Shown here piece after piece: positions 63,541 to 64,000 of a DNA stretch of 64,000 nt (position 1 is the first letter of the stretch; each line of letters opens with the position of its first letter). This stretch comes from Solirubrobacter deserti. GTDB taxonomy: Bacteria; Actinomycetota; Thermoleophilia; Solirubrobacterales; Solirubrobacteraceae. The translations under genes and the position numbers were made by a program. The DNA is taken from positions 883,777 through 947,776 of the forward strand of contig NZ_QPKJ02000003.1 of NCBI RefSeq assembly GCF_003344625.1, read 5' to 3'. A model generated the notes under the pieces. It ran no database searches, was not told the origin of the DNA, and saw nothing but the letters and a program-made list of their open reading frames with translations.

Positions 63541-64000
63541 TTAGCCGACCGGCGCGGCGGCGGGAGCCTCGGCGGCGGGGGCCGGCGTCTCCGCGGCCGG
63601 CTCGGGCTCGGGGGCGGTCTCAACCGGGGCTTCGGCGGCCGGCTCGGGCGTGGGCGCGGTCTCGGCGGGGGACTCGGCGGCCGGGGCTTCATCGGCCGGC
63701 TCGGGGGCCGGGGCGGTCTCGACCGGAGCCTCGGCGGCCGGGGCCTCGGCGGCCGGGTCGGGCGTGGACGCGGTCTCGGCGGGGGCTTCGGCGGCCGGCT
63801 CGGGCGTCGGCGCTGTCTCGACCGGGGCTTCGGCGGCCGGCTCGGGCGCGGGCGCCGTCTCGACCGGAGCCTCGGCGGTCGGGGCTGCGGCGGCCGGCTC
63901 GGGCGTGGGCGCGGTCTCGACCGGGGCTTCGGCGGCCGGCTCGGGCGTGGGCGCGGTCTCGACCGGGGCTTCGGCGGCCGGCTCGGGCGTGGGCGCGGTC
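63541..64000 (-). CDS. C-terminal part of a Pro/Ala/Glu-rich repeat protein
   Basis: The frame is open for 152 codons from the window edge to TAA at 63543-63541, but the start is outside. It encodes degenerate repeats of TAPTPEPAAEAPVE and ends AAEAPAAAPVG. The composition is Pro, Ala, Glu, Thr and Val only, so it is an unfolded acidic tail. The attached protein cannot be identified. Similar tails occur on actinobacterial ribosomal, nucleoid or cell-wall proteins. Confidence 0.7.
   Translation of the reverse strand, partial: TAPTPEPAAEAPVETAPTPEPAAEAPVETAPTPEPAAAAPTAEAPVETAPAPEPAAEAPVETAPTPEPAAEAPAETASTPDPAAEAPAAEAPVETAPAPEPADEAPAAESPAETAPTPEPAAEAPVETAPEPEPAAETPAPAAEAPAAAPVG
63601..64000 (-). 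repeat. 42-bp tandem coding repeat
   Basis: The unit encodes 14 residues (TAPTPEPAAEAPVE). Copies nearest the right edge are identical at base level (63917-63958 against 63959-64000), while copies toward the 3' end have diverged and vary in length by whole codons. The reading frame is kept throughout. The array continues beyond the window. Confidence 0.85.

Noticed and set aside
63601..64000. Regular repeat as a possible CRISPR array
   Set aside because: There are no spacers; units are contiguous, codon-multiple in length and keep one open frame.

Overview
The window is very GC-rich actinobacterial DNA with a G/C-biased third codon position. It has many GTG starts, many ATGA/GTGA stop-start overlaps and many secreted proteins. 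The gene content suggests the class Thermoleophilia (a Solirubrobacter/Conexibacter-like soil organism): a TreS-maltokinase-GlgE-GlgB set, TreZ-GlgX-TreY, a DUF3159 protein, an MmyB-type regulator and two ECF sigma factors with membrane partners. This assignment is inferred from content only. I see no rRNA, tRNA, CRISPR array, insertion sequence, phage or plasmid gene, and no gene-free stretch longer than about 180 bases.

Layout. 1-3430: a cut-off secreted protein, then a minus-strand operon (CBS/DRTGG family II pyrophosphatase, small basic membrane protein, GH20 hexosaminidase). 3600-13260: regulation, with a membrane Ser/Thr kinase carrying a beta-propeller sensor, a convergent FHA-HTH protein, a lipoprotein of unknown function, a degenerate EAL-HDOD protein, a two-component system and an ECF sigma/membrane-partner pair. 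13240-25300: secreted proteins, with a metzincin-like protease ending in a lysine-rich tail, two subtilases, an SGNH hydrolase, two orphan solute-binding proteins, an aldo/keto reductase, YqgE, a methyltransferase with DUF3159, and a metallophosphoesterase sharing a palindromic control region with a small secreted protein. 25340: a PP2C phosphatase that could oppose the kinase.

26138-48779 is the core: alpha-glucan and trehalose metabolism. malQ and glgE diverge, then come treS-mak, glgB and a translationally coupled nucleoside hydrolase-treZ-glgX-treY operon. Together they encode both routes joining trehalose and glycogen: TreS makes maltose, Mak phosphorylates it, GlgE polymerises it and GlgB branches it; GlgX debranches glucan and TreY/TreZ release trehalose. 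A GT4 glycosyltransferase follows at 52520. No glgC, glgA or glgP is in the window. Between these genes lie an OmpA-domain protein, an FN3 protein, an FG-GAP protein, a diguanylate cyclase, a second ECF sigma pair and an exported protein-arginine deiminase homologue.

53668-64000: a hexapeptide-repeat protein, a STAS protein, an M6 metalloprotease, DyP peroxidase with a DsbA-like protein, a helicase/flavin-barrel/HAD operon, an SDR opposite a frameshifted XRE-MmyB regulator, and a Pro/Ala/Glu-rich repeat protein cut by the window end.

The most notable points are the exported arginine deiminase with all four catalytic positions, the pyrophosphatase with no AUG/GUG/UUG start, TAnnnT-type -10 elements seven bases before several start codons (leaderless transcripts, including the kinase and phosphatase), a perfect 20-bp palindrome between divergent promoters, the frameshifted regulator beside an intact palindromic operator candidate, and the lysine-rich tail on an exported protease.
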